From positions 1 through 38,957 of IMG/VR virus record IMGVR_UViG_3300037129_000078: 38,957 nucleotides of DNA, one strand, 5' to 3'. The notes below the pieces were generated by a model. That model was not told the DNA's origin, did not search any database, and saw only the letters and a list, made by a program, of their open reading frames with translations. Positions within the stretch are counted from its first letter, which is position 1. Each line of letters starts with the position of its first letter. Below, piece by piece: positions 16,912 to 22,994 of this stretch. Origin of the DNA: a virus. A program made the position numbers and the translations under genes.

Positions 16912-17262
16912 TTAACTAATGTTCATTAATTTTTTATTTTCTTTGCAATGTTCCATTGCTTGAATCAAAATTAAACCATGTTCAAGGTCATATGAATGAA
17001 TAATATCTTTAGGTTGCCACATATCTAAAACTTTTTTTAATTTTTTAGATATTTTTCCGCATTGAGAATGAGTAAAATGACCACTAGAATCACTGTGAGT
17101 TAAAAAAATAATCCAATCTTTATCCAATTTTCCATACAATCCACCTTTCGATTCAACTTTTAATCCTAATGATTCTGCAATTCTAATTCTGAAGCGATTA
17201 AATCCAGTATAAGACCATCTGGCTTTGCAATCATAATCTTTAATATGAAACGCTATTCCCAT
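16912..17262 (-). CDS. Hypothetical cytoplasmic protein
   Basis: 116 residues from ATG 17262 (MGIAFHIKDYDCKARWSYTG), chosen because AAAGGA stands five bases upstream; an ATG six codons further up lacks this. The segment ARWSYTGFNRFRIRIAESLG is reminiscent of small uncharacterised bacterial proteins with a W.Y.GF.RFR pattern. Later segments carry His/Ser-rich text (THSDSSGHFTHSQCGKI) and helices. There is no signal or membrane segment, unlike most of its neighbours. Function not recognised. Confidence 0.6.
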   Translation of the reverse strand: MGIAFHIKDYDCKARWSYTGFNRFRIRIAESLGLKVESKGGLYGKLDKDWIIFLTHSDSSGHFTHSQCGKISKKLKKVLDMWQPKDIIHSYDLEHGLILIQAMEHCKENKKLMNIS

Positions 17263-17263
17263 A

Positions 17264-17350
17264 TCATTCCTTTCTTCCATCTAAATATCCGTTATGAAAT
17301 CCAAGCATATAAATAATCAAAAATGACACTCCAAGTAAAAACCAATACAT
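17264..17350 (-). CDS. Possible 28-residue membrane microprotein
   Basis: A 28-codon frame starts at ATG 17350 (MYWFLLGVSFLIIYMLGFHN) and ends GYLDGRKE. Residues 2-18 make a complete transmembrane helix. Its start lies at the end of the DUF551 gene and its last codons carry the AAAGGA ribosome site of the next gene, so the three are nested like a coupled operon. The gap would otherwise be empty. Its small size keeps confidence modest. Confidence 0.45.
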   Translation of the reverse strand: MYWFLLGVSFLIIYMLGFHNGYLDGRKE

Positions 17351-17351
17351 G

Positions 17352-17558
17352 TCATTCTTTCGGTGGTTCAGGTAATGGCATCCATTTAGTTACATAATGT
17401 AGCATGATTTGTTCCTCCGAATCATAGAAATTACCATCAAAACCTAGATAAACAGCTTTATCTGGTCTTTCAAATGATCCAAAAAAAGGATTCTCTATGA
17501 ACACTTTTATTTCCTGCATATGATTTGGTAACCTATCCTTAACGCTGATCCATTCCAT
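17352..17558 (-). CDS. DUF551 family protein
   Basis: 68 residues from ATG 17558 (MEWISVKDRLPNHMQEIKVF). The start is set by AAAAGGA six bases upstream; the ATG two codons earlier sits directly on that site. The beginning (EWISVKDRLP) and end (YVTKWMPLPEPP) are the hallmarks of DUF551, a small family common in phages and prophages, sometimes fused to other early phage proteins. No biochemical role is established for it as far as I know. It follows the structured non-coding stretch 17565-17726 and shares the leftward direction. Confidence 0.8.
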   Translation of the reverse strand: MEWISVKDRLPNHMQEIKVFIENPFFGSFERPDKAVYLGFDGNFYDSEEQIMLHYVTKWMPLPEPPKE

Positions 17559-17564
17559 ATTCAT

Positions 17565-17726
17565 TCCTTTTAAAGTGCCTGCTTTTTGAGCGACAAGGTT
17601 GCAGGCGACCTAATGACACACATCTTTATAGATCGGATTTAAATCCGTTCTATCCCTTTGGTTTCATCAAACGAAGGAGGCCGTTAACGGAGAGGCCATA
17701 CACGTTCCGCGCTTGGAAATCTTTAT
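17565..17726 (-). other. Structured non-coding stretch, candidate RNA element
   Basis: 162 bases between two leftward genes have no plausible frame but several inverted repeats: GCCTGC/GCAGGC (17577-17582 with 17601-17606); a long hairpin, TAGA then CGGATTT/AAATCCG then TCTA (17629-17652); CCTTTG/CGAAGG (17555+100 to 17677, that is 17655-17660 with 17672-17677); the palindrome CCGTTAACGG (17681-17690); and TTCC/GGAA (17705-17718). It is less AT-rich than its surroundings. If transcribed with the flanking genes it would be the 5' leader of the DUF551 gene. It does not fold as a tRNA, and I see no hammerhead core. Confidence 0.45.
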
Positions 17727-18686
17727 CTATCTTTGCCAATCCATAGGACATCCTGTTAATGCGGCATAGTCAACAATCCATGTTTCAAATGGTTTTACGC
17801 AATCTCTATAAAATTCACCATTAGCACAACAGTTGTCGCATGTTTGCTTGCATCCTTTTATAAAATACTTTGCTGCAAGTTTGCATGGTACTACAGGAAT
17901 AAATTCAGCAGCTAATTCAGCCGTTTCAGCAACTCGACTGCACCAATATTTACAGTCTGATATATCTTGTCTTTGACTAGAGACACCAGCTGGAACATAT
18001 GCTTGTAAATTTGGAAATTTTATCTTTTGTTCATTTTCTTTTTCTTCTCGTTCTCTTCTTTGAACAGCGCAACTTTTTACTTTTATGATATACAGATTTT
18101 GATAAAAGTGAATATCATCTTCTGATTTGCACCCTCCGTAATTTAGATAGTAATGTTTTATCATATGACGTGCACATGGACTATCTAAAATTATTCTTAT
18201 AATTACATAATCATCAAATATATCTACTTTCATTTGTAAAGGGGATGAATCTAAATAATTATTTGTAATTTCAATAACTTTATCAGTTTCACCCAAATGA
18301 TGATAATAGTGAGATTTTAAAAATTCACATCTCATACGCTCTAATTCTGTAATATTTGGTGAGGCAAGAACTATGTCAATTTTTTCAAGAACTCTATCAA
18401 ATCTTTTCAGTTCACCATCAAGCTCAATTTTATCTAAAAGAACATATGGATATTTTGAAATTTCATCATCTGACATCAATTCAAGTGCTTTTGCTAATTG
18501 AATGCTTGCTGCTGGTTTTTTGTCTTTTCTAATTAATTCAACACCATTCTGCCATAAAGCTATCCAGCTATCTTCATCTATTGAAATTTGATTTGCTTCT
18601 TTAGATTTACCATCGCATTCCCCGCATGCCACTAAATTTAGAGAAATGGCCATCATAAAGAGAAAAATATATTTAAAATGTTTCAT
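17727..18686 (-). CDS. Predicted lipoprotein with TPR-like helices and Cys-rich C-terminus
   Basis: 319 residues from ATG 18686 (MKHFKYIFLFMMAISLNLVA then C21). The lipobox LVA-C is a textbook match, so the mature protein should be lipid-anchored at C21. A start 30 codons upstream would bury the signal peptide and is rejected. Residues ~50-160 read as helical pairs typical of TPR-like repeats (ASIQLAKALELMSDDEISKY, RFDRVLEKIDIVLA, KVIEITNNYL). The last ~90 residues are rich in Cys (CKYWCSRVAE, CKQTCDNCCANG, ALTGCPMDWQ), probably disulphide-bonded outside the cytoplasm. A 14-bp inverted repeat spans its start. It looks like a lysogeny- or surface-type accessory gene rather than virion machinery; function unknown. 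Confidence 0.7.
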   Translation of the reverse strand: MKHFKYIFLFMMAISLNLVACGECDGKSKEANQISIDEDSWIALWQNGVELIRKDKKPAASIQLAKALELMSDDEISKYPYVLLDKIELDGELKRFDRVLEKIDIVLASPNITELERMRCEFLKSHYYHHLGETDKVIEITNNYLDSSPLQMKVDIFDDYVIIRIILDSPCARHMIKHYYLNYGGCKSEDDIHFYQNLYIIKVKSCAVQRREREEKENEQKIKFPNLQAYVPAGVSSQRQDISDCKYWCSRVAETAELAAEFIPVVPCKLAAKYFIKGCKQTCDNCCANGEFYRDCVKPFETWIVDYAALTGCPMDWQR

Positions 18687-18756
18687 ATAGGACCCTAATT
18701 TTTTGAGTGTTACGTCTTTAAAATTTGAATAAGACTTTGGCACTATATGAAACATT
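18677..18756. repeat. 14-bp perfect inverted repeat around the lipoprotein start
   Basis: AATGTTTCATATAG (18677-18690) and CTATATGAAACATT (18743-18756) are perfect inverted copies separated by 52 bases. The first arm contains the lipoprotein start codon (18684-18686, minus strand). In RNA this is a 14-bp stem that would hide the start; in DNA it could be a regulator site or the borders of a small invertible segment. Confidence 0.7.
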
Positions 18757-18791
18757 CGAATTTTTTCCAATTTCAATTTTCAATTTTTCAT

Positions 18792-19181
18792 CTAAATATA
18801 TTTATCACCTAGATATAACACGATTCTGTCGCCCATTCCATAGATGTTTTCTAATCCTACAAGATATTTTCCAGCTGCAATCTTTTTATCAATTTTATGA
18901 TGGGTAAAAAAAGATCTCATGCTATAGGTCGACATGCGCTTATTTGTTTTAACAATCTCACGACTCCCCTCTTCACTTTCATTATCTGTAAAATCAAAAA
19001 CAATAGCATTTTTAGTCTTAGAAAAATACATCACAATAAATTTTTTATCACATAAGTCTTTATATGCTTTTATAAAACTTCTATTGAAAATCAGATATGT
19101 ATTTTTACTTATAGTGATCGTAGGAAAATTATCCTTTTTCGTACCTTTTTCTGTAAATCTTTCTAAATCATTCCATTGCAT
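18792..19181 (-). CDS. Conserved hypothetical protein
   Basis: 129 residues. ATG 19181 is preceded by AAAGGAC. The text (WNDLERFTEKGTKKDNFPTI, TISKNTYLIFNRSFIKAYKD, FIVMYFSKTKNAIVFDFTDN) suggests an alpha/beta fold, with a closing IYGMGDRIVLYLGDKY strand pair. I recall similar small uncharacterised proteins in bacterial chromosomes, which would fit an acquired accessory gene, but I cannot name the family. It leads the leftward block and shares a divergent promoter region with the rightward gene at 19266. Confidence 0.6.
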   Translation of the reverse strand: MQWNDLERFTEKGTKKDNFPTITISKNTYLIFNRSFIKAYKDLCDKKFIVMYFSKTKNAIVFDFTDNESEEGSREIVKTNKRMSTYSMRSFFTHHKIDKKIAAGKYLVGLENIYGMGDRIVLYLGDKYI

Positions 19182-19205
19182 AATATTTTTTGTCCTTTGT
19201 TAAGC

Positions 19206-19234
19206 TTGATTAAATTTTTTGCGGCGAGTATACT
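19206..19234 (+). promoter_or_regulatory. Sigma70-like promoter with palindromic -10
   Basis: TTGATT (19206-19211) and TATACT (19229-19234) with a 17-base spacer drive the coiled-coil gene at 19266. The -10 sits in the palindrome GAGTATACTC (19226-19235), so TATACT also reads leftward; with TTCTCA 17 bases away it could serve the gene at 18792-19181. Confidence 0.65.
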
Positions 19235-19265
19235 CTTACGTAAAATTCATGAGAAGGGAAATTTT

Positions 19266-19472
19266 ATGGCAGAACAATTGTTGCTATTTCAAGAAAAGAC
19301 GGAAGAAAAGCTGTTACGTGAGATAGAAAATCTCAAACAACAGAATGAAAAAAACAGAAAAAGCCTCCATGCAAAACATGGCAGATTAGAAAAAATGTAC
19401 ATGGAATTATCACATAGATTTCAACATATGGAAGCTGCTATCTGTACAGGAAAAAGCAGCAATCTATTTTAA
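19266..19472 (+). CDS. Small coiled-coil protein
   Basis: 68 residues from ATG 19266 (MAEQLLLFQEKTEEKLLREI). AAGGG lies upstream; a longer frame to 19176 would run through the promoter and is rejected. Nearly the whole protein is a charged helix (ENLKQQNEKNRKSLHAKHGR, LEKMYMELSHRFQHMEAAIC), a strong coiled-coil candidate. No DNA-binding motif is visible. It is a single-gene rightward unit with its own strong promoter, as is typical of early regulators or host-takeover proteins, though this is inference. Confidence 0.6.
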   Translation: MAEQLLLFQEKTEEKLLREIENLKQQNEKNRKSLHAKHGRLEKMYMELSHRFQHMEAAICTGKSSNLF

Positions 19473-19477
19473 TAAAA

Positions 19478-19654
19478 TTATTCAAGTTCCATGTAAATCT
19501 TGAAATGAGATAAAGAAAGATTGATACCATCGATCAATCCTTTTCGATATGATAGTTGCTCTTTGGAAATTTTATCCAAGTTCACAGTTTCTAAAGCTTT
19601 TTTACTCTGTTCTAAAAAACTAATTAAAGTTTTTCTTATAGTATTATCGTCCAT
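19478..19654 (-). CDS. Small helical hypothetical protein
   Basis: 58 residues, ATG 19654, stop at 19478-19480. The text (MDDNTIRKTLISFLEQSKKA, LETVNLDKISKEQLSYRKGL, then IDGINLSLSHFKIYMELE) reads as a well-formed helical protein with balanced charge. It is convergent with the coiled-coil gene and divergent from the 60-residue gene at 19717. The ribosome site is weak (AAGTAAAA). It fills an otherwise empty 240-base gap. Confidence 0.5.
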   Translation of the reverse strand: MDDNTIRKTLISFLEQSKKALETVNLDKISKEQLSYRKGLIDGINLSLSHFKIYMELE

Positions 19655-19660
19655 TTTTAC

Positions 19661-19689
19661 TTGCTAGAATTTATGATGAGGTTTATGAT
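19661..19689 (+). promoter_or_regulatory. Sigma70-like promoter
   Basis: TTGCTA (19661-19666) and TATGAT (19684-19689) with a 17-base spacer, 27 bases before ATG 19717. Confidence 0.55.
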
Positions 19690-19716
19690 TTTTCGAAATA
19701 ACAGAAGGCATTAAGT

Positions 19717-19899
19717 ATGAGTAAGTATTGCATTGTATGTCAAGACACCAAAGAAGCGTGTGAATGTAAAGAAGAAATTGTCGACTGGATTACTGAACAT
19801 GAAAAACGTATAGATAATCTAGAAAGAAAATTTGCTGCATGTGGAATATCTAGAGACATAGTAGATACTTATCTTAATAAAGCATGGCAAGAAGCATAA
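19717..19899 (+). CDS. Small Cys-containing hypothetical protein
   Basis: 60 residues. The N-terminus has a compact cysteine cluster (CIVCQDTKEACECKEE: C-x2-C, then C-x-C), a plausible zinc knuckle. A helix follows (IVDWITEHEKRIDNLERKFA), then an ISRDIVDTYLNKAW end. It has its own promoter and a terminator directly after it, so it is a monocistronic unit. No family recognised; a small DNA- or protein-binding regulator is the simplest guess. Confidence 0.6.
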   Translation: MSKYCIVCQDTKEACECKEEIVDWITEHEKRIDNLERKFAACGISRDIVDTYLNKAWQEA

Positions 19900-19900
19900 A

Positions 19901-19918
19901 AAGGGGATCACTCCCCTT
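19901..19918. terminator. Bidirectional intrinsic terminator
   Basis: AAGGGGA (19901-19907) and TCCCCTT (19912-19918) form a 7-bp stem with loop TCAC. Rightward it is followed by CTTCTTT; leftward by TTTTT. It lies between two convergent genes ending at 19899 and 19921. Confidence 0.8.
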
Positions 19919-19920
19919 CT

Positions 19921-20772
19921 TTAATCCGTACCGATTCTCCAGTATTTAGTCGATTCTTTTCTATAGTTATCAAGATTAACACTTTGCAATTCAGGTATTT
20001 GTGAATAATCTATATTGCCTTTTCTAACACATGGGAATATCTTAAGTCCACCACCTTTTGTGCTTTTGTCGTGACACATAGATATAAGCATGCTTCTCAT
20101 ATCTTTCTCTTGCCTCTCAAGCTCCTTGAGTTTTTCATTAACTAATTTCCACTCTGATGAAACCTGTAGAAAAGCATGTGATGAATTTTCTACAAAATCT
20201 CGTTCCATTAATGCAGGAGGCACAACATTTTCGATGTTATCGTAAAACTCTTGCTCTTGCTTTACCATTTTTTTTATGTATTTATCATCTCTATATACCT
20301 TAAGAACAACGCCTTTTTCTCCATCAAAAGAATAATAATAGACCATCTCTAGTTGGCATACTTCTATCTGATGTTGAAGTTGAGGAAAGTACTTATCTGG
20401 TATCATTCCATCCAATGCTTTTGCGTGATCTACAGCGCCTGGGCATTTAATTTCGACAGCATTAGTATTAGAAGAATCCATGCCATCAAAACTTGCCATC
20501 ATGAATTTAATTGTCGGATGCAGCACAACCTTCGGATGTACTTCAATGCCAGTATCTAGCATAAACATCATTCGTGCCGTACTTTCTAAATCATTGCCCC
20601 TCTTCATAGCGCTATTTTTGACTTGTTCATGGGTTAGATCAAGTTTCTCTAGCCATAACCCATATGGTGTCTTCCATGGTGATACTCCCATGATAATTGG
20701 TGCATCGCTTGCGCCTAATTTATCTTTTCTAAACTCTAACCATTCACTTGTGTTTTGTTTTGGCACGTTCAT
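19921..20772 (-). CDS. YqaJ/lambda-type exonuclease
   Basis: 283 residues. The protein has the motifs of the YqaJ/lambda exonuclease branch of PD-(D/E)XK nucleases: an N-terminal RKDKLGASDAPIIMGVSPW segment (residues 15-33), E63 in GNDLESTAR, D96 in ASFDG, and E107-x-K109 in VEIKCP, followed by a Gln-rich QLQHQIEVCQ helix. Such enzymes degrade one DNA strand 5' to 3' and feed single-strand annealing recombination. The gene lies in a leftward operon with a predicted ssDNA-binding protein, as in phage recombination modules. A C-terminal ~80-residue extension (KLKELERQEKDMRSMLISMC) is probably coiled coil. Confidence 0.9.
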   Translation of the reverse strand: MNVPKQNTSEWLEFRKDKLGASDAPIIMGVSPWKTPYGLWLEKLDLTHEQVKNSAMKRGNDLESTARMMFMLDTGIEVHPKVVLHPTIKFMMASFDGMDSSNTNAVEIKCPGAVDHAKALDGMIPDKYFPQLQHQIEVCQLEMVYYYSFDGEKGVVLKVYRDDKYIKKMVKQEQEFYDNIENVVPPALMERDFVENSSHAFLQVSSEWKLVNEKLKELERQEKDMRSMLISMCHDKSTKGGGLKIFPCVRKGNIDYSQIPELQSVNLDNYRKESTKYWRIGTD

Positions 20773-20929
20773 AGTCTATCCTTTTTTCTAAGTGCTTTAT
20801 ATGCTCTCTCTCATGTATTAGCTTGTAACATAGTATATCTATTATTAAAGCGGAGGATTCCTCCCCCGCCATTTCTATCCATTCACCATGCTTATCATTA
20901 ATCTCTATTAAAATATCTCTAGGAGTCAT
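20744..20929 (-). CDS. Small hypothetical protein in the recombination operon
   Basis: 61 residues from ATG 20929 (MTPRDILIEINDKHGEWIEM). The start is set by GAGG about seven bases upstream, inside the end of the preceding gene. Mostly helical, with a charged C-terminal half (LIHEREHIKHLEKRIDYERA) that looks like a coiled coil. It overlaps both neighbours (11 bases upstream, 29 bases into the exonuclease gene), so it is firmly embedded in the operon. No family recognised. Confidence 0.6.
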   Translation of the reverse strand: MTPRDILIEINDKHGEWIEMAGEESSALIIDILCYKLIHEREHIKHLEKRIDYERAKTKHK

Positions 20930-21701
20930 TAGCAGCCTCATCCATCAAAAGAAAGTTCTCTTGTGTCTTTTGGTACTCCTCTTTCTTTTTGATAGCAGCA
21001 AACTTAATTTTCTCAAAAAGCTGAGGTGACAACTCTTCCAGTTTATTAATAGGAGTCGGTAGTTTTTTCAATCCTGATAAGATAGATTCTCTATACTTAG
21101 GATCGCATTCATGTAGCAATACTTCAAGCTCTAGTGCCTTATCTTTAGAGATAGTAATTGGCTCTTCTTTAGTCTTAAAATCTGCTTCAGTCCCCAACTT
21201 CGTAAATGTTTTCCATTCACGTGAAAAAGGATCTTCATTGAAGAAAATTGCTTCTAAATTGCAGGGGCGATCTTTGAAGCATTTGAGAATATATTCTTCT
21301 ACTGGCTTATGAGGTACAGGATTGACAGAATATTCAGTGTCTACGCCCTCGCCTGTCTTCATAACTTTAATATCATAGCCATATGGTGCTCCCCAATCTT
21401 TGTCCTTACAGAGAGCTTCTATGTTCTTACGTATTGTCGCCTGTGTAACGTGCATAATCTGGATTTCTTCCACATTGTAATTGAATACAATAAACGCCCA
21501 GAAATGCTTTATTGGCTTCTTAGGATCAAAAGATCTGTCTGGCTTCTCATTCATCTTATATCTTACAGGTTTCTTATCATGCCAATCTTCCCATCCGATA
21601 ATAGGCTGAGATAAAATACGTACGCGGTTCTCCCCTTCTTGTAACTTAAGGTAGTAGTTTGATGTTTTTGGTGCTGTGTAATCTTCTGGTAAAAAATTCA
21701 T
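20919..21701 (-). CDS. Predicted single-stranded DNA-binding protein
   Basis: 260 residues. The N-terminus (SNYYLKLQEGENRVRILSQP followed by IIGWEDW) and the segment IKHFWAFIVFNYNVEEIQIM resemble a phage family annotated as ssDNA-binding or gp32-like, in which an OB-fold core begins with xFLKLxxGENxIRIL. It also has DWGAPYGYDIKVMKTGEGVD and a PHKPVEE segment typical of that group, and an acidic end (ENFLLMDEAANDS), as SSBs often have for protein contacts. It sits one gene from the YqaJ-type exonuclease, which supports a role in coating single strands for recombination and replication. Confidence 0.7.
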   Translation of the reverse strand: MNFLPEDYTAPKTSNYYLKLQEGENRVRILSQPIIGWEDWHDKKPVRYKMNEKPDRSFDPKKPIKHFWAFIVFNYNVEEIQIMHVTQATIRKNIEALCKDKDWGAPYGYDIKVMKTGEGVDTEYSVNPVPHKPVEEYILKCFKDRPCNLEAIFFNEDPFSREWKTFTKLGTEADFKTKEEPITISKDKALELEVLLHECDPKYRESILSGLKKLPTPINKLEELSPQLFEKIKFAAIKKKEEYQKTQENFLLMDEAANDS

Positions 21702-22012
21702 AATCTTGGCTCTCTTTTTAAATGTTGTTTGTTAAATTCTATCCAATTGGATAAGTATTTTGTTTGTTTGTTTTTTCTTTCTATTGTTAGATCACCTTTG
21801 CCCATATCTACATTGAGAAGATGGCAAAGCTCATCCAAATTATATTCAAGATCAACGGTTTCTAATGGTTGATTGCTGTAAAGAATCTTCACGATGTTAT
21901 CTAAAAAATCAGCAGCTCTCTCAAGCTTCTCATTTCTTTCTTCGCATTCGAAGCAGACATTGTCGTGATATTCGTATTCTTCATCTAATTTTTCAAAAGG
22001 AAACGAGTACAT
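21698..22012 (-). CDS. Hypothetical protein, first gene of the leftward operon
   Basis: 104 residues; stop and next start overlap by four bases. The N-terminal third is acidic with CFECEE (possible metal ligands). The middle is helical (LERAADFLDNIVKILYSNQP) and the C-terminal half contains a basic segment (TIERKNKQTKYLSNWIEFNK). No family recognised. As the first gene after the leftward operator-promoter region it is probably expressed early; a regulatory or nuclease-accessory role is possible but unsupported. Confidence 0.6.
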   Translation of the reverse strand: MYSFPFEKLDEEYEYHDNVCFECEERNEKLERAADFLDNIVKILYSNQPLETVDLEYNLDELCHLLNVDMGKGDLTIERKNKQTKYLSNWIEFNKQHLKREPRL

Positions 22013-22094
22013 GGTTGGCTCTCCATTTTTTTATCTTAAGTCCCTCCTAGCGACTTAAGAAATTTGTTATATCTAGCAAATTGTGTTTTTACAA

Positions 22095-22196
22095 TGTGTT
22101 TGTTACCCATACATCTTTGTGTATTTGTACCCAATATAAAACATGTACACATATAACACAAGAAAATGTTTACAAATAAATTATGTGTACTCATAT
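22095..22196. promoter_or_regulatory. Divergent control region: leftward promoter and repeated operator-like sites
   Basis: A leftward promoter reads TTGTGT (22161-22156), 17 bases, TATATT (22138-22133). Its spacer contains ATGTACACAT (22143-22152), which is repeated inverted as ATGTGTAC at 22183-22190. Two direct repeats of TGTGTxTTTGTxACCCA type lie at 22095-22110 and 22118-22134. The arrangement resembles an immunity-type operator region between the recombination operon and the Cro/CI-like gene. A 60-codon leftward frame across it is not credible. Confidence 0.6.
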
Positions 22197-22249
22197 CTGT
22201 GTTTTTGATATCATGCATCGTAAAATTAATTTTATAAAAAGGAAGAACA

Positions 22250-22537
22250 ATGGAACTGAGGGATTACCTTCATTTTAAGAGAATCACCACCACTGAATTC
22301 GCTAAGATTGTTGGTACCAGAAAACAATACATATCACGCATATCTAATGGATATCGAAAACCCGGGGAAGCACTCGCCAGAAAGATTTCAGAAGCAACGA
22401 ATGGAGAAGTATCTTTCGAAGAACTTATGTCTATTCAACCTAAAGAAGTCCCTTTTCTCAAACGCCAGAAAGAATTTATAGAGAAATTAAAAGCACAAGT
22501 CGTAGAGCTCACTACACACAAAAACGTCAAGTCTTGA
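22250..22537 (+). CDS. Cro/CI-like helix-turn-helix regulator
   Basis: 95 residues. Residues 1-60 form an HTH domain of the Cro/CI-YdaS type: MELRDYLHFKRITTTEFAKI (helices 1-2) followed by VGTRKQYISRISNGYRKPGE (recognition helix) and ALARKISEATNGEVSFEELM. It lacks a peptidase or oligomerisation domain, so it is Cro-sized rather than CI-sized. AAGGAAG precedes ATG 22250. It is divergent from the recombination operon across the operator-like repeats at 22095-22196, which it probably binds. The C-terminal 30 residues are a charged helix. Confidence 0.8.
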   Translation: MELRDYLHFKRITTTEFAKIVGTRKQYISRISNGYRKPGEALARKISEATNGEVSFEELMSIQPKEVPFLKRQKEFIEKLKAQVVELTTHKNVKS

Positions 22538-22733
22538 CGAATTGTCTTGGAAAATTTTCAGACTCGGATTAATTTAAGAGGATATTTAAAAAGGAAGGAA
22601 GGGTAGAGAGCCATCTCATCCCTTCCAATAATGTAACCGAATAATAATACTTCACCTTCGAAAGTACGTATTATCATTCAAAACCATCTACTGCGGAAAG
22701 AGTTCTAAGAAGAACTTTTCATAAGAGACACGC
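22538..22733 (+). other. Non-coding leader with several hairpins
   Basis: 196 bases without a credible gene. GGAAGGG/CCCTTCC with an inner GAGA/TCTC stem (about 22599-22627) forms an extended hairpin. AATAC/GTATT (about 22648-22674) and AGTTCT/AGAACT (22701-22706 with 22711-22716, loop AAGA, then TTTC) follow. The last resembles a weak terminator or attenuator just ahead of ATG 22734. Confidence 0.45.
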
Positions 22734-22967
22734 ATGAATAATACCCCCCCCGACCAATTACCCTCAACAGAAAAATCAATCACTCCTCAAAAAATCAAGG
22801 CTCGTGATTATTCTTTATTTGATAAAACAAAAAAAATGCCTTCTTCCGAATCGTCAGAAGAAGGCACAAAAAAGGATGACACAAACGAAAACTTACAAAG
22901 GATAACAACAGAAAAATTCCCCTCAAAGGAATCTCAAAAACCATTTAGAAAACAGAGTATGACCTAA
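22734..22967 (+). CDS. Small low-complexity hypothetical protein (doubtful)
   Basis: 77 residues, hydrophilic and probably disordered, rich in Ser, Glu, Lys, Thr and Pro (KKMPSSESSEEGTKKDDTNE). No good ribosome site precedes ATG 22734. A long inverted repeat with an A-run inside it makes a strong terminator on the other strand, so part of the sequence may be kept for that reason rather than for coding. The reading frame is open and in the right direction, between the regulator and the replication initiator, so I keep it with low confidence. Confidence 0.4.
   Translation: MNNTPPDQLPSTEKSITPQKIKARDYSLFDKTKKMPSSESSEEGTKKDDTNENLQRITTEKFPSKESQKPFRKQSMT
22829..22866 (-). terminator. Strong leftward intrinsic terminator inside a rightward frame
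   Basis: TGCCTTCTTC (22837-22846) and GAAGAAGGCA (22857-22866) are a perfect 10-bp stem with a 10-base loop. On the minus strand it is followed by eight T (22836-22829). It would stop leftward transcription before it enters the control region. Confidence 0.75.
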
Positions 22968-22994
22968 ACCATTTAAAAAATAGGATTTGACAAT

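Noticed and set aside
17565-17726. tRNA or hammerhead ribozyme in the structured stretch
   Set aside because: No D- or T-arm fits around the CGGATTTAAATCCG hairpin, and the TTTGATGAAAC word lacks the paired GAAA core and stem II of a hammerhead.
22036-22218. Leftward 60-codon frame
   Set aside because: It spans the leftward promoter and the repeated operator-like sites, has no ribosome site, and its composition is that of the repeats.
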